From a candidate division WWE3 bacterium CG_4_9_14_0_2_um_filter_35_11 (GTDB lineage Bacteria > Patescibacteriota > WWE3 > 2-01-FULL-39-13), in the NCBI GenBank assembly GCA_002789015.1, contig PFSJ01000022.1:1-43352 (forward strand): 43,352 bases of DNA, given 5' to 3'. The notes beneath the pieces are model-generated. The model had not been told where the DNA came from, searched no databases, and saw only the letters and a program-made list of their open reading frames with translations. Position numbers and translations under genes: made by a program. Each line of letters begins with the position of its first letter. Position 1 is the stretch's first letter. Shown in pieces: positions 1-8,702 of this stretch.

Positions 1-1031
1 CAAATGAATTACTTTTTGATATTCAGCGTCCTTTTTGATTAAAATTGTTAATTTGGATTTGTCACCGAAGACTAAATCTCTAGGATTTTGACTTATTGCA
101 TTTCGCATGAATTCCGAAGTGTATTTCTCTTGACTAACCTGCATAAAGTGTGCAAAAGCATGGAGACTTAAGTAAACAAAGTCTTTCTGAAAAGAGGCCT
201 CAGAAATTTCTGATAGATTCGTGTAACTCTCTGAGAGCTCAATATTTATTTGATGAATGGTTGGATTTTTGTCGTACCAAATCTCGATTGAGTTTTCTAA
301 CGAGACGAAGTCATTTCTTTTAAGGTTTAATGTCTTACTATTTCCTTGGAGTTGATCTCCCGAAAAATAAAAGTTTTTGTATTTGTCGGAGGTTGAAGCC
401 TCTTTGTTTTGAATTATTTTTCCATTTACTAGTACTTTTAAATTGTCTCCATCTGTTTCGTTTTTTGTTTCCCACTTTCTGCTGATGCAAGAATTTTCAT
501 TTCGACAGGAGCTGGACCAATAAAAACAAAGCTCATCCACGGTATTCCTGATCTATCTACATCTTCAATGCTACTTGGCTTAAGTTCTGAGAGATTAAAT
601 ATTTCAGTGGTGTCTAGTTTGTAAAATTCGATAGAATCTAAATATGGTTTCCCATCAGCATAAAACTGTAATTGGTTATCACCAACTTGTGTTGCGTAGA
701 AAAATAAATATACGGTTTTGGAATTACCTTTTAGTGTGGCTCCATTCCAGGATGCAGCGATATCAAAGCCTTTGTAATGTTCTTGTCCTTGTGGAATTTC
801 ATATTTCCCTAACTCGTAACCATTTAGCACCATTCTTAAATCATCATCGTCCGTAGAATTTTTCTGCTTTGCGTTTTTTGCACTTGCTGTAACTTTGATC
901 AAATGCCAGTCTTTTTCTACACATAATAAAAGCGATGTCCGTGTCTCCTTCAGTTCATAATTATCTCCTCCTATAGCGGTAAGATTATAGTTTTTTGTGA
1001 ACAGCTTTTTCATTGAAAAATAATCTAGCAT
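1..1031 (-). pseudogene. Hypothetical protein with tandem repeated domains, interrupted by a frameshift near 476-478; continues off the left edge
   Basis: ORF 438..1031(-) ends at 438, but reverse-strand translation in another frame continues open to base 1 (KWETKNETDGDNLKVLVNGKIIQNKEASTSDKYKNFYFSGDQLQGNSKTLNLKRND...). This second frame resembles the first repeat (TDDDDLRMVLNGYELGK...YKGFDIAASWNGATLKGNSKTVYLFF). Confidence 0.6.
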
Positions 1032-1064
1032 TTAAATAAGTCGAGATCAATTTGGAATCGTGTT

Positions 1065-1097
1065 TGATAAAAGTAATGAGCGATGATAAAAGTAATG
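1065..1097. promoter_or_regulatory. Two direct repeats TGATAAAAGTAATG (1065-1078 and 1084-1097), candidate operator of the downstream TA operon
   Basis: Exact 14-bp repeat at 19-bp spacing, immediately before the start codon at 1099. Confidence 0.5.
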
Positions 1098-1098
1098 C

Positions 1099-1368
1099 AT
1101 GGAATATAGTGCGAAGGTTACAACAAAAGGGCAAGTAACAATACCTGCAAGTCTTAGAAAAAAATTCAAAATGGATTTGCAAAATATCACATTTATCGTA
1201 AAAGATGACGAATTAATCCTTAGGCCTAGTCGAGATATTCTGTCACTATCTGGTATATATAAAAGCAAATCTTTTAAGGATAAAATGAGTTCAGAAGTAG
1301 ATAAACTGGAAAATCTTTCAATAGAAACAGGTTTTATAGAAAAATTCGATAGCACAAAACGTGAGTGA
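1099..1368 (+). CDS. AbrB/MazE-type (SpoVT-AbrB domain) antitoxin-like protein
   Basis: N-terminus AKVTTKGQVTIPASLRKKFKMDLQNITFIVKDDELILRP is typical of the AbrB swapped-hairpin fold; GTGA overlap with the following PIN gene. Confidence 0.85.
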   Translation: MEYSAKVTTKGQVTIPASLRKKFKMDLQNITFIVKDDELILRPSRDILSLSGIYKSKSFKDKMSSEVDKLENLSIETGFIEKFDSTKRE

Positions 1369-1781
1369 AGAATAATCTAGAAGTCTATATTGATACTAAT
1401 TTCTATCTTAGATTTGTATTTAACGATATCCCTAAGCAAAACCAGAAATGCCGCTCTTTAATTGAGTCGGCGAAAAGTGGAAGGTGCGATTTGCATTTAA
1501 CCGAAGAAACTATTTGTGAGATCGTTTATGTATTGCTGAAGCTATACAAACTTAATCGTAAAGAAATTAAGGAAGATTTATCATTTTTCTTGAGTCATAA
1601 ATTTGTAAGGAATGAAAATAAAAGGGTTGTTTTTTTAGCTCTGGAAATCTTTTTGGGAACAAATCTAAGCATTGTAGATAGCGTCTTAGTTTCAAAAGCA
1701 AGCTTTCATGGACGCGCATTAGCAACATTTGATGAAGATCTTTTAAAAGTGTCTAAGGCCTATAAAGTGCCTATTGTATAA
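1365..1781 (+). CDS. PIN-domain toxin (VapC-like ribonuclease)
   Basis: YIDTNFYLRFVFND...LTEETICEIVYVL...LSIVDSVLVSKASFHGRALATFDEDL has the PIN acidic-residue pattern; GTG start overlapping the antitoxin stop. Confidence 0.85.
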   Translation: MKNNLEVYIDTNFYLRFVFNDIPKQNQKCRSLIESAKSGRCDLHLTEETICEIVYVLLKLYKLNRKEIKEDLSFFLSHKFVRNENKRVVFLALEIFLGTNLSIVDSVLVSKASFHGRALATFDEDLLKVSKAYKVPIV

Positions 1782-1830
1782 AAAGTTTTTTCGGTTTTGT
1801 TGTAGATAAAAATTATGACAAACCTACAAA

Positions 1831-1843
1831 AAGGGTAGCCCTT
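1831..1843 (-). terminator. Short hairpin with T-run downstream of tmRNA
   Basis: Reverse strand AAGGGCTACCCTTTTTG: stem AAGGG/CCCTT followed by Ts. Confidence 0.5.
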
Positions 1844-1846
1844 ATA

Positions 1847-2228
1847 TGGTGGAGATGGGGGGAATCGAACCCCCGTGCTAAAAGTTTCTTCAAACAAATT
1901 TGTTACAAGCTTATTGGCCTTTTAATAAATGTGGGCAAACAGACCAAGAGTTTTAATTGCCCGCACAATGATTTCTTGCATAAAGTTGCAAAAGAACTTT
2001 CGGTTTTGGTTGAAGCTAGCCTTTGGATCCAAAAACCAAATTGGCTAACCCGCTGAAAGGATAATTCCTAGTTGTAAATATCTCGTTTTTACGCAAAAGC
2101 GTAAGCGTTTACATCTACATCAGCAGTTTCGAATGCTGTTGCATTTAAGTTTTGATTCAGTTTTAAGACTTATATCAGGTCTGCTTGATTTGTAAGGTTC
2201 TACTTCCAGGCGATGCCTTGACATCCCC
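1847..2228 (-). ncRNA. ssrA: tmRNA
   Basis: 5' end GGGGATGTCAAGGC... pairs with 3' end ...GGGGGTTCGATTCCCCCCATCTCCACCA (7-bp acceptor stem, T-arm, encoded CCA). The internal tag reading frame ends ...NATAFETADVDVNAYAFA-stop, and the stop lies in hairpin TTACGC-TTTT-GCGTAA. Confidence 0.93.
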
Positions 2229-2268
2229 ATGACTTGCTCGCAATAATATCAAAATGTACTCAGATTGT

Positions 2269-2721
2269 CTAGCGTTTTTGATTTTTTAGATCTCTTTCTA
2301 TATCTCTTTTTTCTTGAGCTTCCATCAAAGCTCTTTTCTTATCGGACTTCTTTTTCCCTTTTGCAAGACCGATTTCAAGCTTAATGAGTGAACCTTTTGT
2401 ATAAAACTTAAGTGGAATTAACGTAAAGCCTTGTTTCTCTGTTTTGTCTAAAAGAAAGTCTAATTCTTTTTTCGTGAGCAATAGTAAGCGAGTTCGAGTT
2501 GAATCGTAATCAAGAAGTGTTCCGGATTTGGAGTAGGGCGGCAGGTTGAAGCCTATAAGGCTCAACCTGCCGCCCGTTCCTTTCACATAAGTTCCAGTAA
2601 GATTTCCTTTTCCTTCTTTTAATGCTTTTACTTCGACTCCCAAAAGTTTTATTCCAGCTTCGTATTTTTCTATAATTTCATAATCGTGGTAAGCTTTTCG
2701 ATTTCTAATTATTGTGGACAT
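2269..2721 (-). CDS. smpB: SsrA-binding protein SmpB
   Basis: IRNRKAYHDYEIIEKYEAGIKLLGVEVKALKEGKGNLTGTYV...DSTRTRLLLLTKKELDFLL. Confidence 0.95.
   Translation of the reverse strand: MSTIIRNRKAYHDYEIIEKYEAGIKLLGVEVKALKEGKGNLTGTYVKGTGGRLSLIGFNLPPYSKSGTLLDYDSTRTRLLLLTKKELDFLLDKTEKQGFTLIPLKFYTKGSLIKLEIGLAKGKKKSDKKRALMEAQEKRDIERDLKNQKR
2536..2575. repeat. Intragenic perfect inverted repeat (14-bp stem plus 3 inner bp) inside smpB
   Basis: GGGCGGCAGGTTGA (2536-2549) / TCAACCTGCCGCCC (2562-2575), inner GCC/GGC. Confidence 0.95.
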
Positions 2722-2723
2722 TT

Positions 2724-4562
2724 TTATTCCTCAACTATAAAAAAGCTTTTTCCTTTTTCGAAGACAATTTTTGGTGTTGCGTCTTTTGTTAGTGAAAATG
2801 AAACTGGGGTTTCAATATCCGCTTCATTTGATAATAGAATTTCTTTTTCAAATTTTCCGCTTGATCTTTTGAACACGATTATTTTATTTTGATCTAAAAC
2901 AAATATAGAAGTTGTTGATATCTCTATTTGCGTTGGGGATTTTAATTTTGATTTTTCGATTTTAAACTCACTCACCAATTTCCCGCCTGCATATTTATAG
3001 ACGTCATTACTTGATAAAACATAGATATTTGAATCTACAGCAATAGATTTTGTATTACTTAATGCTTCGTCATTTAACCATTTTTTTGGTTCGGTTGTCC
3101 CAAGCTTGTAGGAATAAATATTATCCGCAGTTAAAATATAAAGCACGTCCCAAGATGGATATATATCGATCACATTTTCAAGATCCGCAAAGTATTTGTC
3201 TATCTCTTCTCCTTTTTTATTAGCATCAAAAACAATAAATCCATCTTTTCCATATACAAAGCAAAGATCCTTCATCTCGCTTTGATGGATTTCACATTCT
3301 ATGAGCTTAGGGTTGGAAACAGTTGGCTCTAGCTTTATCGCTTCTTTTTTACTTATATCAATTTTGAAAACAGATCCGCTATTTGAATCAAGCGAAATCA
3401 AGTTTCCTCTAATAGTTGAAAGTGATATCGGTAAAATGTTTTTTTCTATATTAGAAAATTTAATAATTTCTTTATGCAGATTTATTGGCGTTTGGTCGTC
3501 GCTTTCTCCCTTTATTTGTCCATCTTTGTTTGGGAGGTTAAAGGCAACTTCGTTTGAGTTATCTAATTTATTATTTTGTTTGTTTTCATAGAATAATTTG
3601 TAATTAACAAATCCGATTCCAAGTAGCATTGCAAGGCCTACCGCAATTTGTTTTTTGCCTTTATTTGTTGATTTTCTTTCATTAATTCTTTTTGGTCCAC
3701 GTGGAGTTGATTCTATTGCCGCAGATGGTCTTGTTTCGGATATTCCGGTAATAGATGAAACAGGAGCTGCTTTTTTACTTTGATAGAACTTAAATTTTTC
3801 TGATAGTGCTTCACTGTTTGATATCTTTGATTTTACTTTCCAGATTGTTCCAGAAATCGAGTTTCCAATATTTAAGGATTTCACTTTGTCTGTTATTGAT
3901 GATGATTGTTTTTCTATAGAGGCCGATGCCTTGATTAGTATCGCTGAAATTTTATCAGCGTCTTTATGCGTTGCGATTGTGCTTGATAGTGATCCAAGGC
4001 TGTTTATTATTTCTGTCGCCGGAAATGTATTTGCAAATATTTCTGTTCCTATTATTACAACATCTTCATTTTCAATTATGTTTGAACTAGTCCAAATTTC
4101 ACGAGATCCTTTTTCTAAAACCAGATCTCTTGTTCCTGTTCCTTTTATTAAGTAAATTGCAGGTGATCCAATATGGCTTGTGTATAAAACTCTATTCCAA
4201 ATTAAGGCTGTTGCGCATGAGATATCAAAGTTTGATTGTGTGGATCCTAGCGAATCATTTCCATCAATTGATTTGATTGATAGTAATAGTTGATGGGCTC
4301 TTCTAAGTGATGCTTCTATCGCATGAAGAGGAGTTTCGTCATTTATTTTATAAAATGATTCTTGAAGGCTTTCAATAAACAACGTTGAAATTTCTTTTAA
4401 GTCAAAATTATCGTTTGCTGAAATGTTTAATGTTACAAAAAGTCTGCCTCGTTTTGTCAGTGCTTGATCATCTGGAACGTCGAATTCATGAGTAACTGTA
4501 ATATAATCTTTAGTGCTTTGACCGGAGCCTCCTATGCTTTGTACTTTTAGAGAAAACCTCAT
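2724..4562 (-). CDS. PP2C-like (probably catalytically degenerate) N-domain, transmembrane helix, C-terminal propeller-like region
   Basis: CATALIWNRVLYTSHIGSPAIYLIKG...ENEDVVIIGTEIFANTFPATEI resembles the PPM phosphatase core; TM AVGLAMLLGIGFVNYKLFY; repeated strand motifs in the C-terminus. Confidence 0.5.
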   Translation of the reverse strand: MRFSLKVQSIGGSGQSTKDYITVTHEFDVPDDQALTKRGRLFVTLNISANDNFDLKEISTLFIESLQESFYKINDETPLHAIEASLRRAHQLLLSIKSIDGNDSLGSTQSNFDISCATALIWNRVLYTSHIGSPAIYLIKGTGTRDLVLEKGSREIWTSSNIIENEDVVIIGTEIFANTFPATEIINSLGSLSSTIATHKDADKISAILIKASASIEKQSSSITDKVKSLNIGNSISGTIWKVKSKISNSEALSEKFKFYQSKKAAPVSSITGISETRPSAAIESTPRGPKRINERKSTNKGKKQIAVGLAMLLGIGFVNYKLFYENKQNNKLDNSNEVAFNLPNKDGQIKGESDDQTPINLHKEIIKFSNIEKNILPISLSTIRGNLISLDSNSGSVFKIDISKKEAIKLEPTVSNPKLIECEIHQSEMKDLCFVYGKDGFIVFDANKKGEEIDKYFADLENVIDIYPSWDVLYILTADNIYSYKLGTTEPKKWLNDEALSNTKSIAVDSNIYVLSSNDVYKYAGGKLVSEFKIEKSKLKSPTQIEISTTSIFVLDQNKIIVFKRSSGKFEKEILLSNEADIETPVSFSLTKDATPKIVFEKGKSFFIVEE

Positions 4563-4585
4563 GAACCGATTATACCTTATATGTA

Positions 4586-4822
4586 TTAAAGGATTACAGA
4601 GGTTATGAGCGTTATTATTAACACAACAGCTAGATGGAAATATGCAAAGAAAAATATCAGTTTATTTGTGTCACTTTTGATTGTTATTGTCATGAACTTT
4701 ATTTGTCTTATTACAACGACTGAAATTATTGAGTATACAAATAAAAATATTTCCAGAAGCCATTTTGCGATTGTGTAAATTTCTATTTGGCTAATTATTG
4801 TTAAGTTATTTACTATGTCCAT
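4586..4822 (-). CDS. Small integral membrane protein
   Basis: About two hydrophobic helices; likely start MDIVNN at 4822. Confidence 0.45.
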   Translation of the reverse strand: MDIVNNLTIISQIEIYTIAKWLLEIFLFVYSIISVVVIRQIKFMTITIKSDTNKLIFFFAYFHLAVVLIITLITSVIL

Positions 4823-5372
4823 TTTTTTTGTGCTCCTCAACTAAATCTGTAAGTTTGTTGTGGACTAAACTTGGCTTTGGTATTGAAGTGAATTCAAATT
4901 CTGTTTTTTCTGCAGCCGTTTGCATGAAAATATCTCCATAATCAAAAAGTATGTGGAGGAAACTTTTTGTTTCGTATGTTACGTCTTCAACATTTGAAAG
5001 TGGCGCTTCTGAAATGCGTTTTCCCCAGAATCCTTTAAAATCAACATCAATGACTCTTTTATTTGTGATTATATAGACATTAAAATACCAAATTAAAAAT
5101 GATTCAAATGTGTATAGCATCGTTAATGAGTACCATAAGATTAATAAAATGATTTGATATTCTGATTGAACGTATTTAAACGTGTCTATTTTGTTGTTTA
5201 GTATAAAAGACATTAGTGCTAGTGGTGCGACGATTAAAAATATGGAAAATATTATCCAGCCAAGGTTTGTGATCGGATGCCTTCTTAATAGAAAATATAA
5301 TTGTTCTTCTTTTTCTTGAGATTCAAAACGGATGCCTTTTGGCTTTTGTAATATAGCATTGAAAATACTCAT
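4806..5372 (-). CDS. bPH2-like (bacterial PH domain) membrane protein
   Basis: Two TM helices followed by YIITNKRVIDVDFKGFWGKRISEAPLSNVEDV. Confidence 0.7.
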   Translation of the reverse strand: MSIFNAILQKPKGIRFESQEKEEQLYFLLRRHPITNLGWIIFSIFLIVAPLALMSFILNNKIDTFKYVQSEYQIILLILWYSLTMLYTFESFLIWYFNVYIITNKRVIDVDFKGFWGKRISEAPLSNVEDVTYETKSFLHILFDYGDIFMQTAAEKTEFEFTSIPKPSLVHNKLTDLVEEHKKNGHSK

Positions 5373-5392
5373 GATAGATTCCTTTGTTTTGA

Positions 5393-6085
5393 TTATACAT
5401 TATGGAATTCATCTTTTGTTAAAGTTAGGCACGTTATTTTTTTAGCGCCGTAGGTTTTAAGAACTTTTGATGATTCAATCATGGTTGCGCCGGTAGTTAA
5501 AACATCATCAACTAATAAAATTGATTTATTTTGTATGTGTGTAATAAACTGTTTTTGAATTAGAATCTTCCCGCGAAGGTTATATCTTCTAGTTTCACCT
5601 GTTAACTGTTTTTGGCTTTTCCTTGAATTTTTTATTAATAAGTCTATGATCGGCAAATGTTTTATCTCGCTTATTTTTTTAGCAATGTATAAGGCATGAT
5701 TTGTACCTCTTGCTTTTTGTGTAGATTTTGTCATAGGGACGGGAGTAATAATATCAATGTCATTTAATGAATTCATTTTTGCGAGATTTTCTTTCAAATA
5801 TATAAGTGTTTCTAGTAATGTATAACTTTTTTGACCATATTTAGCTTTTAGAACTATTTGCCTTGAGATATTGTTGTATGAACAAAACGAAATATAGCTG
5901 TCAGGTGTGTATGAATTACTGCATGATTTATGCGTGCTTCCCCCCACCGATATTCCATCGCAGACAATACAGGTGTCAAAGGAAATAAGTTTTAGGTTTT
6001 TTTTGCATCTCTCACATAGAGATGTGCCAAGCTCATTACATATGATGCAGAATTTTGGAAATATCGCATTCAGTAAAATACTCAT
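5393..6085 (-). CDS. comF: ComF-family amidophosphoribosyltransferase-like protein
   Basis: N-terminal CxxC pairs (CIICNELGTSLCERC...CIVC) and PRPP motif ILLVDDVLTTGATM. Confidence 0.9.
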   Translation of the reverse strand: MSILLNAIFPKFCIICNELGTSLCERCKKNLKLISFDTCIVCDGISVGGSTHKSCSNSYTPDSYISFCSYNNISRQIVLKAKYGQKSYTLLETLIYLKENLAKMNSLNDIDIITPVPMTKSTQKARGTNHALYIAKKISEIKHLPIIDLLIKNSRKSQKQLTGETRRYNLRGKILIQKQFITHIQNKSILLVDDVLTTGATMIESSKVLKTYGAKKITCLTLTKDEFHNV

Positions 6086-6195
6086 ACTTATAGTATTGTG
6101 ATTTTTAATTAAAATATCTTTTTCTATTTATTAAAAAATTTGAACAAATATTTGTCTTATCGGCAAAGTATTACTAAATGTAGTATTATTTCAGT

Positions 6196-8073
6196 GTGAA
6201 AAGCGAAGATAAAAAAGCGAAGAAAGAAAATAAAATAAAAATTCCATTTAATGGTTTTAATTCAAAAAACATTAACCTTTTTAATATTTTGCTTATAGGC
6301 TTGATAGCTTGGAGCGTTCTCTCTGTTTTCGTAGAGCCGTTGATGAAGGCTGCTCCCAAAGATATTCCATTGACTGAAGCATTTACCTTAATAAAAAATC
6401 AATCTGTTGATAGCATAATGATCGAGGGCGATCAAATTAAATTATCGCTAAAAGATGGCGAAGAAAATGTTTCTTCAAAAGAAGCTCAAATTAGTTTTTA
6501 CGAATTGTTGTCGCTTCAAGGTATTTCAACTGATTTAGTTTCTGGTGGGATTAAGGAAAAAACAAACATTGCATGGATGGAGTTGTTAATAAACTTAATA
6601 ATTCCAATTGGGATGCTTGTTTTTTTCTTTTGGATGTTCAAATCGGCAGGAAAATCTTCCGGCGGACTTTTTAGTATTGGAAAATCAAAGGCAAAACTTT
6701 TTAGTAAGACCGAACAAAATAAAATTGGTTTTTCTGATGTTGCTGGAGCTAAGGAAGTTAAAAATGAGCTTGTTGAAATAGTTGATTTCTTAAAAAGCCC
6801 AGAAAAATACAGAAAACTTGGAGCAAGAATTCCTCGTGGTGTTTTATTAATTGGACCTTCTGGCGTTGGAAAAACTCTTTTGGCAAGAGCAATTGCAGGT
6901 GAGGCTGGCGTTCCTTTTTATTCAGTTGCTGGAAGCGAATTTATAGAAATGATTGTTGGTGTTGGATCTGCAAGGGTTCGAGATTTATTTAAAATGGCGA
7001 AGGAAAGTTCTCCTTCAATTATTTTTATTGATGAAATTGATGCTATTGGAAGACATCGTGGTAAAGCCATGGCGATGGGTAATGATGAAAGAGAACAAAC
7101 GCTTAATCAGATTTTAGTTGAGATGGATGGATTTGATCCACGAACTAACGTAATTATTATTGCTGCAACTAACAGGCCAGATATGTTAGATCCTGCTTTA
7201 GTTCGTCCTGGTAGATTTGATAGGCACATAAGGCTTGAACTTCCGGATATTTCAGAAAGAGAAGAAATCATGAAAATTCACATGAAAGGAAAACCTTTTG
7301 CTGGCGATGTTGAAATAAAGAAACTTGCAAAGCAATCCGTTGGTTTTAGCGGTGCTGATATAGAAAATATGTTAAATGAAGCCGCTATATTGGCAGCAAG
7401 AAGGGATGCATCTGAGATTGGGATAAAGGATTTGATTGAAGCTTCAACAAAAGTTAAATTGGGGCCTGGTAAAAAACTTTTACAAACTGAAGAAGAAAGG
7501 TCAATTATTGCGTATCACGAAGCTGGTCATGCTCTTGTTGCATCTTTAAATGCAAAAGCTGATCCAGTTACTAGAATTTCGATACTATCAAGAACAATGA
7601 GCCTTGGGCATACGGAATTTGTTCCAGAAAGTAATTCTAGCAACAGGTCTAAAGGCAAATTATTGGCGATGATCCAAAGTTTGTTAGGTGGCCGTGTCGC
7701 AGAGCAGATAGTATTTGATGAAGAAACTGTTGGTGCATCAAGCGATATCGAACGGGCAACATATATAGCCAAAAAGATGGTTACAGATTTTGGTATGAGT
7801 GAACTTGGTCCTATAAATTACGTTTCTAGCAATATAGCAATGTGGGATTCGTCTTCGGAAGACAAGGCTGTTGGTTATAGCGAAGATGTTGCGAAGATGA
7901 TTGATGATGAAGTTAAGAGAATTATTAGGACAGAATATGAAAATGCACAAAAAATGCTTAAAGCCAACAGAGGAACACTTGATAAATTAGCCAGCAAATT
8001 ATTAGAGGTCGAGACCCTAGAGCAAGACGATTTCGAAAGAATCATCACAGAAGAACGAAATAAATCCAAGTAA
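6196..8073 (+). CDS. ftsH: ATP-dependent zinc metalloprotease FtsH
   Basis: Walker A GPSGVGKT, Walker [21 protein letters not shown] zinc site; GTG start. Confidence 0.97.
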   Translation: MKSEDKKAKKENKIKIPFNGFNSKNINLFNILLIGLIAWSVLSVFVEPLMKAAPKDIPLTEAFTLIKNQSVDSIMIEGDQIKLSLKDGEENVSSKEAQISFYELLSLQGISTDLVSGGIKEKTNIAWMELLINLIIPIGMLVFFFWMFKSAGKSSGGLFSIGKSKAKLFSKTEQNKIGFSDVAGAKEVKNELVEIVDFLKSPEKYRKLGARIPRGVLLIGPSGVGKTLLARAIAGEAGVPFYSVAGSEFIEMIVGVGSARVRDLFKMAKESSPSIIFIDEIDAIGRHRGKAMAMGNDEREQTLNQILVEMDGFDPRTNVIIIAATNRPDMLDPALVRPGRFDRHIRLELPDISEREEIMKIHMKGKPFAGDVEIKKLAKQSVGFSGADIENMLNEAAILAARRDASEIGIKDLIEASTKVKLGPGKKLLQTEEERSIIAYHEAGHALVASLNAKADPVTRISILSRTMSLGHTEFVPESNSSNRSKGKLLAMIQSLLGGRVAEQIVFDEETVGASSDIERATYIAKKMVTDFGMSELGPINYVSSNIAMWDSSSEDKAVGYSEDVAKMIDDEVKRIIRTEYENAQKMLKANRGTLDKLASKLLEVETLEQDDFERIITEERNKSK

Positions 8074-8093
8074 GTATCACCCCATAACATTCC

Positions 8094-8221
8094 AAAAACG
8101 GACGTTGCTCATAAGCACTTATTGTAGTTAAGTAGTACTTGTCACACAACAGGTTGTTGTTTGATGATAACGAGTGTCCTGCGGAGAGCTTTGCTCCTGC
8201 CCGTAAGTTTTGACCGTTTTT
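8094..8221 (+). ncRNA. Candidate structured 5' leader of nrdR-nrdJ
   Basis: 8-bp closing inverted repeat AAAAACGG (8094-8101) / CCGTTTTT (8214-8221) enclosing hairpins ACAACA-GGT-TGTTGT and GAGC-TTT-GCTC. Confidence 0.35.
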
Positions 8222-8231
8222 AAAAACTAAA

Positions 8232-8675
8232 ATGATGTGTCCATATTGTAGGGAAAAAGAAACAAGAGTTATCGATAAAAGAGATAGTGATGAATCGTTT
8301 GTTTCGAGAAGAAGACGCGAATGCGTTTCATGTAAGAAAAGATTCACGACGTACGAAAGAGTTGAAGAACTGAAAATAAAGATAATCAAAAAGGATGGAT
8401 CTATTCAAGATTACGATAGGGAAAAGTTGCATCGCGGGATTGAGATTTCGTCGGAAAAAAGAATACCCGAAAACGAACTCGATAAACTTGTAGATGAAAT
8501 AGAACTAAAAATTCTAAATAGAAAAAGCAATGTAGTTCCTGCAAGTGACATAGGAAGAATGGTTTTAACAAGATTAAAACATCTAGATAAAGTTGCTTAC
8601 TTAAGATTCGCAAGCGTATTTTTGGACTTTGAAGGACTAGACGAATTCAAAGAAGAATTGAAAAAAATCGAATAA
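8232..8675 (+). CDS. nrdR: Transcriptional repressor NrdR
   Basis: MMCPYCREKETRVIDKRDSDE...RRRRECVSCKKRFTTYERVE. Confidence 0.97.
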   Translation: MMCPYCREKETRVIDKRDSDESFVSRRRRECVSCKKRFTTYERVEELKIKIIKKDGSIQDYDREKLHRGIEISSEKRIPENELDKLVDEIELKILNRKSNVVPASDIGRMVLTRLKHLDKVAYLRFASVFLDFEGLDEFKEELKKIE

Positions 8676-8702
8676 GTATTTAATTTTAGACAGGAAAAAA
8701 GT

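Noticed and set aside
200-213. Palindrome TCAGAAATTTCTGA
   Set aside because: AT-rich, no loop, within coding-like sequence; could be chance
7527-7772. Antisense ORFs over ftsH, nrdR, recJ, alaS and others in the ORF track (e.g. 7527..7772, 8045..8389, 13180..13476, 42390..42587)
   Set aside because: They lie opposite well-supported conserved genes, have low-complexity or biased composition and no recognisable motifs
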